64,000 bases of DNA, from the NCBI GenBank assembly GCA_038182865.1, contig CP116226.1, positions 1,922,001-1,986,000 of the forward strand, in the 5' to 3' direction. Below, one piece after another: positions 18,082 through 26,118 of this stretch. The translations under genes and the position numbers were made by a program. The stretch comes from Microbacterium enclense. GTDB taxonomy: Bacteria; Actinomycetota; Actinomycetes; Actinomycetales; Microbacteriaceae. Position 1 is the stretch's first letter. Each line of letters starts with the position of its first letter. The notes beneath the pieces are model-generated. The model saw only the letters and a list, made by a program, of their open reading frames with translations. It did no database searches and was not told the origin of the DNA.

Positions 18082-18884
18082 CGGCGTCCCGGAGGCAAAC
18101 CCTGGATGCCGCGCACGCCGAGGCCTACCGCGGCACGTTCGCAGCCGAGGAACCGACGCGTGCCGACGGCGACGTGCTCCCGGCGGGATGGGAAGGCGTG
18201 TTCTTCCCGTTCGCAGTGGCTCTGGCCGACCTCCGCCCCGACGGCACGCCCGGACGTGACGGCATCCTGCCCGAGATCGACCTGCCCCGCCGGATGTACG
18301 CCGGGGAGGACACGGTGTTCTTCCGCGATCTGCGTCTCGGTGACGTCGTGACGCAGGCCGCCGCCGCGGGCGCGGTCACGGAGAAGACCGGCTCCGGTGG
18401 TCGTCTCGTCTTCGCCGACATCGAACGGGAGCTCTCCGTCGACGGTCACGTCGCGGTGCGCAGCACCTGGCACGATGTATTCCTCGAGGGATCCGCCGGT
18501 GCGGGCCGCGCCCCGCGGACGGACCCCTCCGCGGCGGCGGGGGCGGCCTGGATCGACGAGATCGTCCTCGACGCGCGGCAGCTCTTCCGGTTCTCGGCGT
18601 TGACGTTCAACACCCACCTCGTGCACTACGACCGCCGATGGGCACGCGAGATCGAGGGTCTCGCCGACCTCCTCGTGCACGGACCGCTCCTGCGCATGCT
18701 GCTCGTGGATGCCGCCCGTCGTCACGCCCCTGGCCGGAGCATCACCGCTCTGCGCGTGCGTATGACGGCGCCGGCTTTCGTCGACACCCCGATTCGCCTG
18801 TGCGGCTCGTCCGATGCCTCACGCGTGGTCGCCCTCGACGCGGGGGACGTCATCCTCGCGACCGCGGAGATCGACGGGGCCTGA
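18078..18884 (+). CDS. FAS1-like (HTD2/MaoC-type) dehydratase or hydratase
   Basis: This 268-residue hot-dog-fold protein resembles HTD2-type and mesaconyl-CoA hydratases. The strongest match is LFRFSALTFNTHLVHYDRRWA at about residues 174-194, which carries the conserved Asn-x-His and His-Tyr-Asp residues of these enzymes. DLLVHGPLLRMLL follows. The N-terminal half contains the second, degenerate hot-dog unit. The ATG overlaps the CoA-transferase stop. With HMG-CoA lyase in the operon, hydration of 3-methylglutaconyl-CoA to HMG-CoA, or of itaconyl/mesaconyl-CoA to citramalyl-CoA, are both plausible. It is the last gene of the unit. Confidence 0.8.
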   Translation: MTASRRQTLDAAHAEAYRGTFAAEEPTRADGDVLPAGWEGVFFPFAVALADLRPDGTPGRDGILPEIDLPRRMYAGEDTVFFRDLRLGDVVTQAAAAGAVTEKTGSGGRLVFADIERELSVDGHVAVRSTWHDVFLEGSAGAGRAPRTDPSAAAGAAWIDEIVLDARQLFRFSALTFNTHLVHYDRRWAREIEGLADLLVHGPLLRMLLVDAARRHAPGRSITALRVRMTAPAFVDTPIRLCGSSDASRVVALDAGDVILATAEIDGA

Positions 18885-18886
18885 GC

Positions 18887-18993
18887 GGTCTCTGCCGCCG
18901 GTGAACGCGGTCGTGTTCAGCTCATAGAACACGGCTCCGCGCGCCTCGTCCCGGGGGACGCCGGCGCGCGACACGGCCCCGTGGGCAGAGACC
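18887..18993. terminator. Convergent intergenic region with nested inverted repeats
   Basis: The space between converging genes is bounded by a 10-bp inverted repeat, GGTCTCTGCC (18887-18896) and GGCAGAGACC (18984-18993). Inside lies GTGTTC-agctcata-GAACAC and further GC-rich self-complementary sequence. No T-tract follows, so factor-independent termination is uncertain, but the position fits a bidirectional transcription barrier. Confidence 0.35.
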
Positions 18994-19005
18994 CGCGTGC
19001 GCGGG

Positions 19006-19566
19006 TCAGTCGAGCCGCGAGTGCTCGCCGAGGCGGTGCCAGGCGCGGTTGTGGTAGACCAGGGCCGCTCCCGGGTCGCCCGGCTCGAGGTCGCGCTCGA
19101 CGTCGACCTGCAGGGCCTGAGCGGCGATGACGGTCGAGCCGCCGGCATCCATCCGGCTGACGATCTTGCAGCGCAGCCACGCACGCACACCGTGGTAGAC
19201 CGGCTCGCCGGTGGGAAGACGCGACCATGTCGAGGTGTCGGCGAAACGGTCGAGGCCGCTGGTGGAGGCCGTGCGGGCGAGCCCGATGTCTTCGGCGTCG
19301 AGCAGGTGCACCACGATTGTGTCGGCGGCGATGATCGTCGGCGTCGCGGACGACAGGGCCGACACCGAGAAGATGAGCAACGGCGGGTCGGCGCTGACCG
19401 ACGACACTGACGATGCCGTCAGCGCGACCGGACCGTTCTCGCCGTACGCCGTGATCACGGCGATGCCGCCGGGGTGGCCGCGGAACGCGCGCTTGAAGTC
19501 GTCCGCCGAGACCGATGTGCCGATCGCGGGGGTGCCCTCGGGGGTGGCGTGCGGGAGCGAAGTCAT
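19006..19566 (-). CDS. Flavin reductase family protein
   Basis: This 186-residue FMN-binding split-barrel protein belongs to the DIM6/NTAB flavin reductase family. Typical blocks are DFKRAFRGHPGGIAVITAY, ALTASSVSSVSADPPLLIFSV (flavin-binding TASSxxSVSxDPPL) and a central DRFADTSTW. Such proteins supply reduced flavin to two-component monooxygenases, or act alone on unknown substrates. No monooxygenase gene is adjacent. It is transcribed alone, convergent with the HMG-CoA operon and divergent from the sugar transporter. Confidence 0.85.
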   Translation of the reverse strand: MTSLPHATPEGTPAIGTSVSADDFKRAFRGHPGGIAVITAYGENGPVALTASSVSSVSADPPLLIFSVSALSSATPTIIAADTIVVHLLDAEDIGLARTASTSGLDRFADTSTWSRLPTGEPVYHGVRAWLRCKIVSRMDAGGSTVIAAQALQVDVERDLEPGDPGAALVYHNRAWHRLGEHSRLD

Positions 19567-19660
19567 ACCTCAAACGGTAGGCGCTTCCGCGGCGGTCGGC
19601 ACCGCGGGGCGCAACACGACGACACGCTCCGGGCGGATTTCCGACCCCGCGGGCCATGAG

Positions 19661-19740
19661 TGTGAGGCTTCACATTTACTCATTTGTGACTTTTGCGCGC
19701 GAAAATTCCTTGACAGAACGGATTGTGTGAGCGCTAACAT
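19661..19740 (+). promoter_or_regulatory. Promoter and LacI-type operator of the sugar-transporter operon
   Basis: A consensus -35 box TTGACA lies at 19710-19715, and TAACAT at 19735-19740 can serve as the -10 (19-bp spacing, slightly long). The palindrome TGTGAGCGCTAACA (19726-19739) overlaps the -10 and has the central GC typical of LacI-family operators. A weaker relative, TGTGAGGCTTCACA, lies 65 bp upstream at 19661-19674. The same core, reversed, reappears before the second ATPase gene at 24547. The likely binder is the LacI regulator encoded at 26111-27124. Confidence 0.65.
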
Positions 19741-19815
19741 TCAGGAGTCAGCCCGCCCGAGGGGGCTGCATCACATGAACCGGCATCGATGCCGGCGAAA
19801 CGAGGAGGTTTCAAC

Positions 19816-20796
19816 ATGAAGGCGAAGAAGATTCTTGCCGGGTTCGCGCTGGTGGGTGCGATCGCCCTGACGACGTCCGGCTGCGCCGGCGGCGGCAGCA
19901 ACGCCGGTGGGGGCGGCGACGACAAGGTCATCACCGTCGGCTTCGCGCAGACCGGCTCCGAGAGCGGGTGGCGCAGTGCCAACACCGAGTCGATGAAGGA
20001 GGCGTTCAGCGAGGCCAACGGCTTCAACCTCATCTTCAACGCGGCCGACAACAAGCCCGAGGCGCAGATCGCCGCGGTGCGCAGCTTCATCAACCAGGGC
20101 GTCGACGCCATCGTGCTCGCCCCGATCGTCACCGACGGCTGGGACGACGTGCTCAAGGAGGCGAAGGATGCCAACATCCCCGTCATCCTCGAAGACCGCA
20201 CGGTCTCCGCTCCCGAAGACCTGTACGCGAGCTGGGTCGGCCTCGACTTCAAGAAGGAGGGCGAGACCGCGGGTACGTGGGTGGCTGACAACTTCGGCAA
20301 GACGCCCACCAACCTCGTCGTGCTCGAGGGCACCACGGGCTCGTCGGCCGCGACCGACCGCGCCGCCGGCTTCGACGAAGCCATCGCAGGCACCGACATC
20401 AAGGTGCTCGACTCGCAGACGGGCAACTTCACCCGCGCGGAGGGCAAGACCGTGATGGAGGGCTTCCTGCAGAAGTACGGCTCGACCATCAACGTGCTCT
20501 TCGCTCACAACGACGACATGGGCCTCGGCGCCCTGGACGCGATCAAGGCCGCCGGCCTCACGCCCGGCACCGACATCAAGATCGTCACCATCGACGCGGT
20601 CAAGGACGGCATGACGGCTCTGGCCGACGGCGAGTTCAACTACATCGTCGAGTGCAACCCGCTGCTGGGTGACAAGGTCGCCGAGGTCGTCAAGAAGGTC
20701 GTGGCCGGCGAGTCCGTCGACAAGAGCTACATCGTCGAGGACCAGGCGTTCGACCAGGAGCAGGCCAAGGCCGCTCTGCCCGACCGCAAGTACTGA
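19816..20796 (+). CDS. ytfQ: Sugar ABC transporter substrate-binding lipoprotein (YtfQ-like)
   Basis: This 326-residue periplasmic-binding protein of the ribose/galactofuranose type has a lipobox TTSGC with Cys at residue 23 and a Gly-rich tether. VGFAQTGSESGWRSANTESMKEAF is close to the YtfQ N-terminal pattern, and LAPIVTDGWDDVLKEAKDANIPVILEDR is the matching sugar-pocket region. The ATG at 19816 has GAGGAGG about seven bases upstream; an ATG at 19789 has none. It heads an operon whose permeases and ATPase also match the YtfQRT-YjfF galactofuranose importer. The ligand is inferred from family, not proven. Confidence 0.88.
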   Translation: MKAKKILAGFALVGAIALTTSGCAGGGSNAGGGGDDKVITVGFAQTGSESGWRSANTESMKEAFSEANGFNLIFNAADNKPEAQIAAVRSFINQGVDAIVLAPIVTDGWDDVLKEAKDANIPVILEDRTVSAPEDLYASWVGLDFKKEGETAGTWVADNFGKTPTNLVVLEGTTGSSAATDRAAGFDEAIAGTDIKVLDSQTGNFTRAEGKTVMEGFLQKYGSTINVLFAHNDDMGLGALDAIKAAGLTPGTDIKIVTIDAVKDGMTALADGEFNYIVECNPLLGDKVAEVVKKVVAGESVDKSYIVEDQAFDQEQAKAALPDRKY

Positions 20797-20810
20797 TCCC
20801 TCCCTTCCCG

Positions 20811-20842
20811 GGTGTGCGGGGCCGATCCCGGCCCCGCACACC
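20811..20842 (+). promoter_or_regulatory. Strong intra-operon hairpin after the binding-protein gene
   Basis: A perfect 14-bp stem (20811-20824 with 20829-20842, arms starting GGTGTGCGGGG) closes a four-base loop, with no T-tract. Placed between the binding protein and ATPase genes, it fits a 3'-end stabiliser or partial terminator. That would keep binding-protein mRNA more abundant than the rest, a common arrangement in ABC operons. Confidence 0.6.
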
Positions 20843-20870
20843 CTCCCGGCACCCCAGAAAGCGATCGAGC

Positions 20871-22472
20871 ATGACATCCGAACGTGCTGCCGCGGTCCCG
20901 AGCCCGCGGGCCGCCGTGGTGGAGATGCGAGGAATCAGCATCTCCTTCCCCGGAGTGAAAGCCCTCGACGGGGTCGACTTCACTCTCTACCCCGGCGAAG
21001 TCCACTCCCTCATGGGCGAGAACGGCGCCGGCAAATCCACGCTCATCAAAGCCCTCACCGGCGTCTACGGCATCGATGCCGGCACCATCCGCGTGGACGG
21101 GGAGGAGCGGCTCTTCCGCACCACCGCCGACGCGCAGGTGGCGGGCATCGCCACCGTCTATCAAGAGGTCAACCTCTGCCAGAACCTCACCGTCGGCGAG
21201 AACGTCATGCTCGGTCAGGAGGTCCGCCGCGCGGGGATGATCGACTGGAAGGCGACGCACGTCGCAGCCGGGCGTCATCTCTCTGAGCTCGGTGTCCGCA
21301 TCGACACTCGGTCGATCCTCGCGAGCCACTCGATCGCCGTCCAGCAACTGGTCGCCATCAGCCGGGCGATGGTCGTCGACACCAAGGTCCTCGTTCTCGA
21401 CGAGCCCACCTCGAGCCTCGACCGCGGCGAGGTCGAGCAACTCTTCGGTGTCGTGCGCGATCTGCGCGACCGCGGCGTCGCGATCCTCTTCGTCTCGCAC
21501 TTCCTCGATCAGATCTACGAGATCTCCGACCGCCTCACGGTGCTGCGCAACGGCACCCTGGTGGGGGAGTACCCCGTCGCGGAGCTCGGCCGCGAGCAGC
21601 TCGTCGCGAAGATGATCGGTCGGGAGCTCGGCGAACTGGATGCCATCTCCGCCAGTGCCGAGCGCCCCATCGACCGCTCCGGCACTCCCGTGCTGCGGGC
21701 CGTGGGCCTCGGCCGCAAGAACGCCCTCGAGCCCGTCGACCTCGACGTGTTCGGGGGCGAGGTCGTCGGGCTCGCGGGACTCCTCGGCTCGGGCCGCACC
21801 GAGCTCGCGCGTCTCATCGCCGGAGCCGACCGCTCCGACGGCGGTGCTCTCGAGGTGGGAGGCGCGAACGCTCGCACCGGCTCGCCACGGCATGCCCTCG
21901 ATCGCGGCATCGCTTTCTCGTCTGAGGATCGCCGCGCCGAGGGCATCGTCGGCGATCTCACGGTCGCGGAGAACATCATCCTCGGCGTCCAGGCCCGGCG
22001 GGGTGCGCTGCGCAAGGTCAGCGCGGCCGAGACCCAGGCCATCGTCGACGAGTACATCACCGCCCTCGGTGTGCGACCGGCGAACCCGCACGCCCTCATC
22101 CGCAACCTCTCCGGCGGCAACCAGCAGAAGGTCCTGCTGGCGCGCTGGTTGGCCACCGCCCCCGAGTTGCTGATCCTCGACGAGCCCACGCGCGGCATCG
22201 ACGTCGGGGCGAAGGCCGACATCCAACGCAAGGTCGCCGAGCTCGCCGAGAAGGGCCTCTCGGTCATCTTCATCTCGTCCGAACTCGAAGAGGTCCTCCG
22301 CCTCGCCCAGCGCGTCGCGGTGCTGCGCGACCGTCGTAAGATCGGCGAGCTGGCCACGAAGGACGTCGATCTCGACGACCTCGTGACCTACATCGCCGAA
22401 GGTCAGGGCGAGACCACCCCTGCCCCCACCGCCCCCGAGACACTGTCGTCCGATCGGGAGAAGATCGCATGA
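20871..22472 (+). CDS. ytfR: Sugar ABC transporter ATPase, double domain (YtfR-like)
   Basis: This 533-residue protein has two tandem ATPase domains, as in the RbsA/MglA/YtfR group. Domain 1 has Walker A GENGAGKST, VYQEVNLCQNLTVGENVMLG and LDEPTSSLD. Domain 2 (from about residue 280) has the degenerate P-loop LLGSGRTEL, FSSEDRRAEGIVGDL and signature LSGGNQQKVLLARWL. This asymmetry is normal for the family. The ATG is 74 bases after ytfQ, beyond the hairpin, and the stop overlaps the next ATG. A second, diverged copy of this gene type lies at 24586. Confidence 0.9.
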   Translation: MTSERAAAVPSPRAAVVEMRGISISFPGVKALDGVDFTLYPGEVHSLMGENGAGKSTLIKALTGVYGIDAGTIRVDGEERLFRTTADAQVAGIATVYQEVNLCQNLTVGENVMLGQEVRRAGMIDWKATHVAAGRHLSELGVRIDTRSILASHSIAVQQLVAISRAMVVDTKVLVLDEPTSSLDRGEVEQLFGVVRDLRDRGVAILFVSHFLDQIYEISDRLTVLRNGTLVGEYPVAELGREQLVAKMIGRELGELDAISASAERPIDRSGTPVLRAVGLGRKNALEPVDLDVFGGEVVGLAGLLGSGRTELARLIAGADRSDGGALEVGGANARTGSPRHALDRGIAFSSEDRRAEGIVGDLTVAENIILGVQARRGALRKVSAAETQAIVDEYITALGVRPANPHALIRNLSGGNQQKVLLARWLATAPELLILDEPTRGIDVGAKADIQRKVAELAEKGLSVIFISSELEEVLRLAQRVAVLRDRRKIGELATKDVDLDDLVTYIAEGQGETTPAPTAPETLSSDREKIA

Positions 22473-23512
22473 AGAAGTTCCTCACGCACCGCCTCGTCTG
22501 GCCGATCGCGGCGCTCATTGCCCTGATCGCCATCAACACGATCTCGCGGCCCTCCTTCCTCAGCATCACCGTGCAGAACGGCCAGTTCTATGGCTCGCTG
22601 ATCGACATCCTGCGCAACAGCGCTCCGCTCATGCTCGTCGCGCTCGGCATGACGCTCGTCATCGCCACCCGCGGTATCGACCTCTCGGTCGGCGCGATCA
22701 TGGCGGTGTCCGGCGCGGTGGCGCTGACGATCATCGAAGCGTCGCCCGAACCGGGCAACCTCGCGGTCGTGATGATCGCCATCGTCGCCGCCGTCGGCAC
22801 CGCCCTGCTGCTCGGGGTCTGGAACGGGTTCCTCGTGTCGGTGCTCGGCATCCAACCGATCATCGCCACGCTCGTCCTGATGCTCGCCGGCCGCGGGGTC
22901 GCCCTGCTCATCACCAAGGGCTTCATCACCACGATCAACAGCGACCCGTACCAGTTCATGGCGCAGGGATACGTGCTGGGACTTCCCTTCGCGTTCTACG
23001 TCTCGATCGTCGCGGTCGTCATCGTCGGCGTGCTCGAACGTCGTACCGCTCTCGGCATGCTGACCGAAGCCGTCGGCATCAACCCCGAGGCCAGTCGTCT
23101 GGCCGGCGTCCGCTCCCGTGGCATCATCTGGGGCGCCTACATCGCCAGCGGCACGCTCGCCGGTGTGGCGGGCATCCTCTACAGCTCGAACATCATGGCC
23201 GCCGACGCGAACGCGGCCGGGCTCTACATCGAACTGGATGCCATCCTCGCGGTGGTGCTCGGCGGTACCTCGCTCGCGGGCGGAAAGTTCAGCATCGCGG
23301 GCACCGTCGTGGGCGTCTTCACCATTCAGACGCTCAAGAGCACGATCACCTTCCTCGGAGTGCCGCCGGCCGTCAGTCCGGTGTTCATGGCCGCGGCCGT
23401 GCTCGTCGTCGTGCTGCTGCAGTCGCCGCGCTTCCGGGCGCTCATCCACACGGCCGGTCGCTCCGCGGCCCGCCCGATCACCCGCCGTCCCGACGCAAAG
23501 GTGCTGTCCTGA
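22469..23512 (+). CDS. ytfT: Sugar ABC transporter permease (YtfT-like)
   Basis: This 347-residue membrane protein of the RbsC/YtfT family has about eight to ten hydrophobic segments. Characteristic stretches are APLMLVALGMTLVIATRGIDLSVGAIMA and ILAVVLGGTSLAGGKFSIAGTVVG. The ATG overlaps the ATPase stop as ATGA and its TGA shares a base with the next ATG. The C-terminal tail is Arg-rich and cytoplasmic. It should pair with the next gene product as a heterodimer. Confidence 0.9.
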   Translation: MKKFLTHRLVWPIAALIALIAINTISRPSFLSITVQNGQFYGSLIDILRNSAPLMLVALGMTLVIATRGIDLSVGAIMAVSGAVALTIIEASPEPGNLAVVMIAIVAAVGTALLLGVWNGFLVSVLGIQPIIATLVLMLAGRGVALLITKGFITTINSDPYQFMAQGYVLGLPFAFYVSIVAVVIVGVLERRTALGMLTEAVGINPEASRLAGVRSRGIIWGAYIASGTLAGVAGILYSSNIMAADANAAGLYIELDAILAVVLGGTSLAGGKFSIAGTVVGVFTIQTLKSTITFLGVPPAVSPVFMAAAVLVVVLLQSPRFRALIHTAGRSAARPITRRPDAKVLS

Positions 23513-24531
23513 TGACCACTCTCACCGCCGCGGAACGCAGCTCCTCGTCGTCGAGCAGCACGTACCGCCGCTTCCTCAGCCGCCACATCTCGTGGGTCCC
23601 GGTGTTCGCCGCCGTCGCCATCCTGATCATCATGATCGCGGGATCGATGGCCTACTTCCCGAACTTCCAGCTCCCGCGCATCATGTCGTCGATCCTGCTC
23701 GACAACGCCTATCTCCTGGTGCTCGCTGTCGGGATGACCTTCGTCATCCTCACCGGAGGGATCGACCTCTCCGTCGGCGCGGTGATGGCCTTCACGGGCA
23801 TCCTGTGCGCGAAGCTCCTCGGCGAGGGGGTTCCCGTGGTCGTGGCGGTGCCCGCGATGGTGCTGATCGGAGCGGCGATCGGTCTCTTGATCGGCGTGCT
23901 CGTGCAGTTCTTCGACGTCCAGCCCTTCATCGCCTCACTCATCGGTATGTTCCTGGCCCGGGGGCTTGCGTTCGTGGTGAGCCTCGAGTCGATCAAGGTC
24001 GAGAACGAGGGCATCCTCTGGCTGCAGTCCACGCGCTTCTCGTTCGCGGGGTGGTACATCACCCCGACGGGCATCATCGCTCTGCTCACGGTCGCGATCG
24101 CGGCGTTCGTCCTGCGCTACACCCGCTTCGGGCGCACCGTCTACGCGCTCGGCGGCAACGAGCAGTCGGCCCGGCTCATGGGCTTGCCGGTCGTGCGCAC
24201 GAAGCTCTCGGTGTACGTCATCAGCGGGGTGTGCGCCGGACTGGCCGGCATCGTCCTCACGGCGTACTCGGGTGCCGGTTATCCCCTGAACGGCGTGGGG
24301 ACCGAACTCGACACGATCGCCGCGGTCGTCATCGGCGGCACGCTGCTCACGGGCGGCAGCGGCTTCGTCCTGGGCTCGATGATCGGGGTGTTCGTGTACG
24401 GCCTGATCCGCACGATCATCTCGTTCTCGGGTGCCGAGCAGTCGTGGACGCGCATCACCGTCGGTGCCCTGCTGCTGCTGTTCGTCGTGGTGCAGCGGAT
24501 CATCGTCTCGCGTTCCGCACTGAGCCGCTGA
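23512..24531 (+). CDS. yjfF: Sugar ABC transporter permease (YjfF-like)
   Basis: This 339-residue membrane permease of the same family is the second subunit of the pair. It has NAYLLVLAVGMTFVILTGGIDLSVGAVMAFTG and the C-terminal AAVVIGGTLLTGGSGFVLGSMIGV block. A Ser-rich hydrophilic N-terminus of about 30 residues precedes the first membrane segment. It ends the first transcription unit; the next gene has its own operator and promoter. Confidence 0.9.
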   Translation: MTTLTAAERSSSSSSSTYRRFLSRHISWVPVFAAVAILIIMIAGSMAYFPNFQLPRIMSSILLDNAYLLVLAVGMTFVILTGGIDLSVGAVMAFTGILCAKLLGEGVPVVVAVPAMVLIGAAIGLLIGVLVQFFDVQPFIASLIGMFLARGLAFVVSLESIKVENEGILWLQSTRFSFAGWYITPTGIIALLTVAIAAFVLRYTRFGRTVYALGGNEQSARLMGLPVVRTKLSVYVISGVCAGLAGIVLTAYSGAGYPLNGVGTELDTIAAVVIGGTLLTGGSGFVLGSMIGVFVYGLIRTIISFSGAEQSWTRITVGALLLLFVVVQRIIVSRSALSR

Positions 24532-24546
24532 ACCGGCCCCGCGTCG

Positions 24547-24585
24547 TGTTAGCGCTCGCCCTCCCACGCGGGCATGATTGACCCC
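24547..24585 (+). promoter_or_regulatory. LacI-type operator and leaderless promoter for the second ATPase gene
   Basis: TGTTAGCGCTCGCC (24547-24560) shares its first 11 bases with the reverse complement of the operator at 19726-19739. TTAGCG (24549-24554) can act as -35, 18 bp from CATGAT (24573-24578). That places transcription start at about the ATG at 24586, predicting a leaderless mRNA. The operator would cover the -35 box, consistent with repression by the LacI protein encoded downstream. Confidence 0.55.
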
Positions 24586-26118
24586 ATGTCCACCGTCGCT
24601 CCGCCCCTCCTCGAGGTGCGCGGGGCGACGGTGCGTTTCGGCGTCGAGTCGGCGCTGTCCGACGTGGATTTCCGGCTGCGCCCCGGCGAGGTGCACTCGC
24701 TCATGGGAGAGAACGGCGCCGGGAAGTCGACGCTGATCAAAGCGATCACCGGGGCCCTGCGCCTCGATGCCGGTGAGATCGAGCTCGGCGGCCGCGAGAT
24801 GCGCTTCGGCTCTCCCGCTGACGCGCAGGCGGTCGGCATCTCGACGGTCTACCAAGAGATCGACCTGCTCCCCAACCTCACTGTCGCCGAGAACATCTCG
24901 CTCGGCCGCGAGCCGCGCCGGTGGGGTGTCATCGATCACCGAGCGATGCGCGAGCGGGCGATCGACGCCCTCGGATCCCTCGGTGTCGACGTCGATCCGG
25001 CCTCGGTCCTGTCTTCCCATCCGCTGGCGGTGCAGCAGCTCGTCGCGATCGCCCGTGCCGTGTCGACCGAGCTCAAGGTGCTCGTCCTCGACGAACCGAC
25101 CTCGAGCCTGGACGCCGACGAGGTCGCCGAGCTCTTCCGCGTCATCCGCGACCTCAAGGCCCAGGGCATCGCGATCGTCTTCGTCTCGCACTTCCTCGAT
25201 CAGGTCTACGAGATCTGCGACCGCGTGACGGTCTTGCGCGGCGGGCGTCTCGTGGGGGAGTACGGCACGCGGGAGCTGCTGCGCATCGACCTCGTGGAGA
25301 AGATGCTCGGCGCCGCCGCCGACGTGCTCGCCCCGCTCGGTCAGCGCGAGGCGGAGGCGGCCGAGGGGCCCTCGGTGCTGAGCGCGCGGGGACTGGCATC
25401 CGGTGTCCGACTCCGCGAGGCCGACGTCGACATCGCCGAGGGCGAGGTGATCGGGGTCGCAGGTCTCCTGGGGTCGGGGCGCAGCGAGCTCGCACGCTCG
25501 CTCACCGGCGTCGACCGGCCCGACGGGGGAGAGCTGCGCATCGACGGCGAACCCGTGCGCCTGTCGTCGCCCCGGGAGGCGATCCGCCGCCGCGTGGCGT
25601 ACTCGTCGGAGAACCGCCGTACCGAGGGGGTCATCGGCGACCTCAGCGTGCTCGACAACATCACCCTGGCGCTCCAGGCGCAGCGCGGGATCTTCCACCG
25701 CCTGAGCACCGCGCGCCGCCGCGAACTGGCGACGAGCTGGGTCGAGGCGCTGCACATCAGGCCCGCCGACATCGATCGGCCGGTCTCGACGCTGTCGGGT
25801 GGGAACCAGCAGAAGGTGCTGCTCGCGCGCCTGCTCGCACTGTCGCCGCGGCTCATCGTGCTCGACGAGCCCACCCGGGGCATCGACGTGGGCGCCAAGG
25901 CCGAGATCCAGCGTCTCGTCGGCGAGCTCAGCGACAACGGCCTCTCGATCGTCTACATCTCGGCGGAGCTCGACGAGGTGCTGCGCGTGGCCCACCTCGT
26001 CGCCGTCATGCGCGACGGGGTGCTCGCGCAGATCGTGCCGGCCGCCGACCTCACCTCCGACGCCCTGCTCGCGCTCGTGGCGGGTCACACGAGCGGAGAC
26101 GAGGGCAGCGGTGGCTGA
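24586..26118 (+). CDS. Second sugar ABC transporter ATPase, double domain
   Basis: This 510-residue protein is a paralogue of the YtfR-like ATPase at 20871, with the same two-domain order. The first domain has Walker A GENGAGKST, VYQEIDLLPNLTVAENISLG and LDEPTSSLD. The second has degenerate P-loop LLGSGRSEL, YSSENRRTEGVIGDL and signature LSGGNQQKVLLARLL. No extra permease or binding-protein gene accompanies it. It may therefore swap into the adjacent transporter or serve one encoded elsewhere. I prefer the ATG at 24586 over 24574 because of the promoter position. Its stop overlaps the LacI gene by eight bases. Confidence 0.88.
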   Translation: MSTVAPPLLEVRGATVRFGVESALSDVDFRLRPGEVHSLMGENGAGKSTLIKAITGALRLDAGEIELGGREMRFGSPADAQAVGISTVYQEIDLLPNLTVAENISLGREPRRWGVIDHRAMRERAIDALGSLGVDVDPASVLSSHPLAVQQLVAIARAVSTELKVLVLDEPTSSLDADEVAELFRVIRDLKAQGIAIVFVSHFLDQVYEICDRVTVLRGGRLVGEYGTRELLRIDLVEKMLGAAADVLAPLGQREAEAAEGPSVLSARGLASGVRLREADVDIAEGEVIGVAGLLGSGRSELARSLTGVDRPDGGELRIDGEPVRLSSPREAIRRRVAYSSENRRTEGVIGDLSVLDNITLALQAQRGIFHRLSTARRRELATSWVEALHIRPADIDRPVSTLSGGNQQKVLLARLLALSPRLIVLDEPTRGIDVGAKAEIQRLVGELSDNGLSIVYISAELDEVLRVAHLVAVMRDGVLAQIVPAADLTSDALLALVAGHTSGDEGSGG

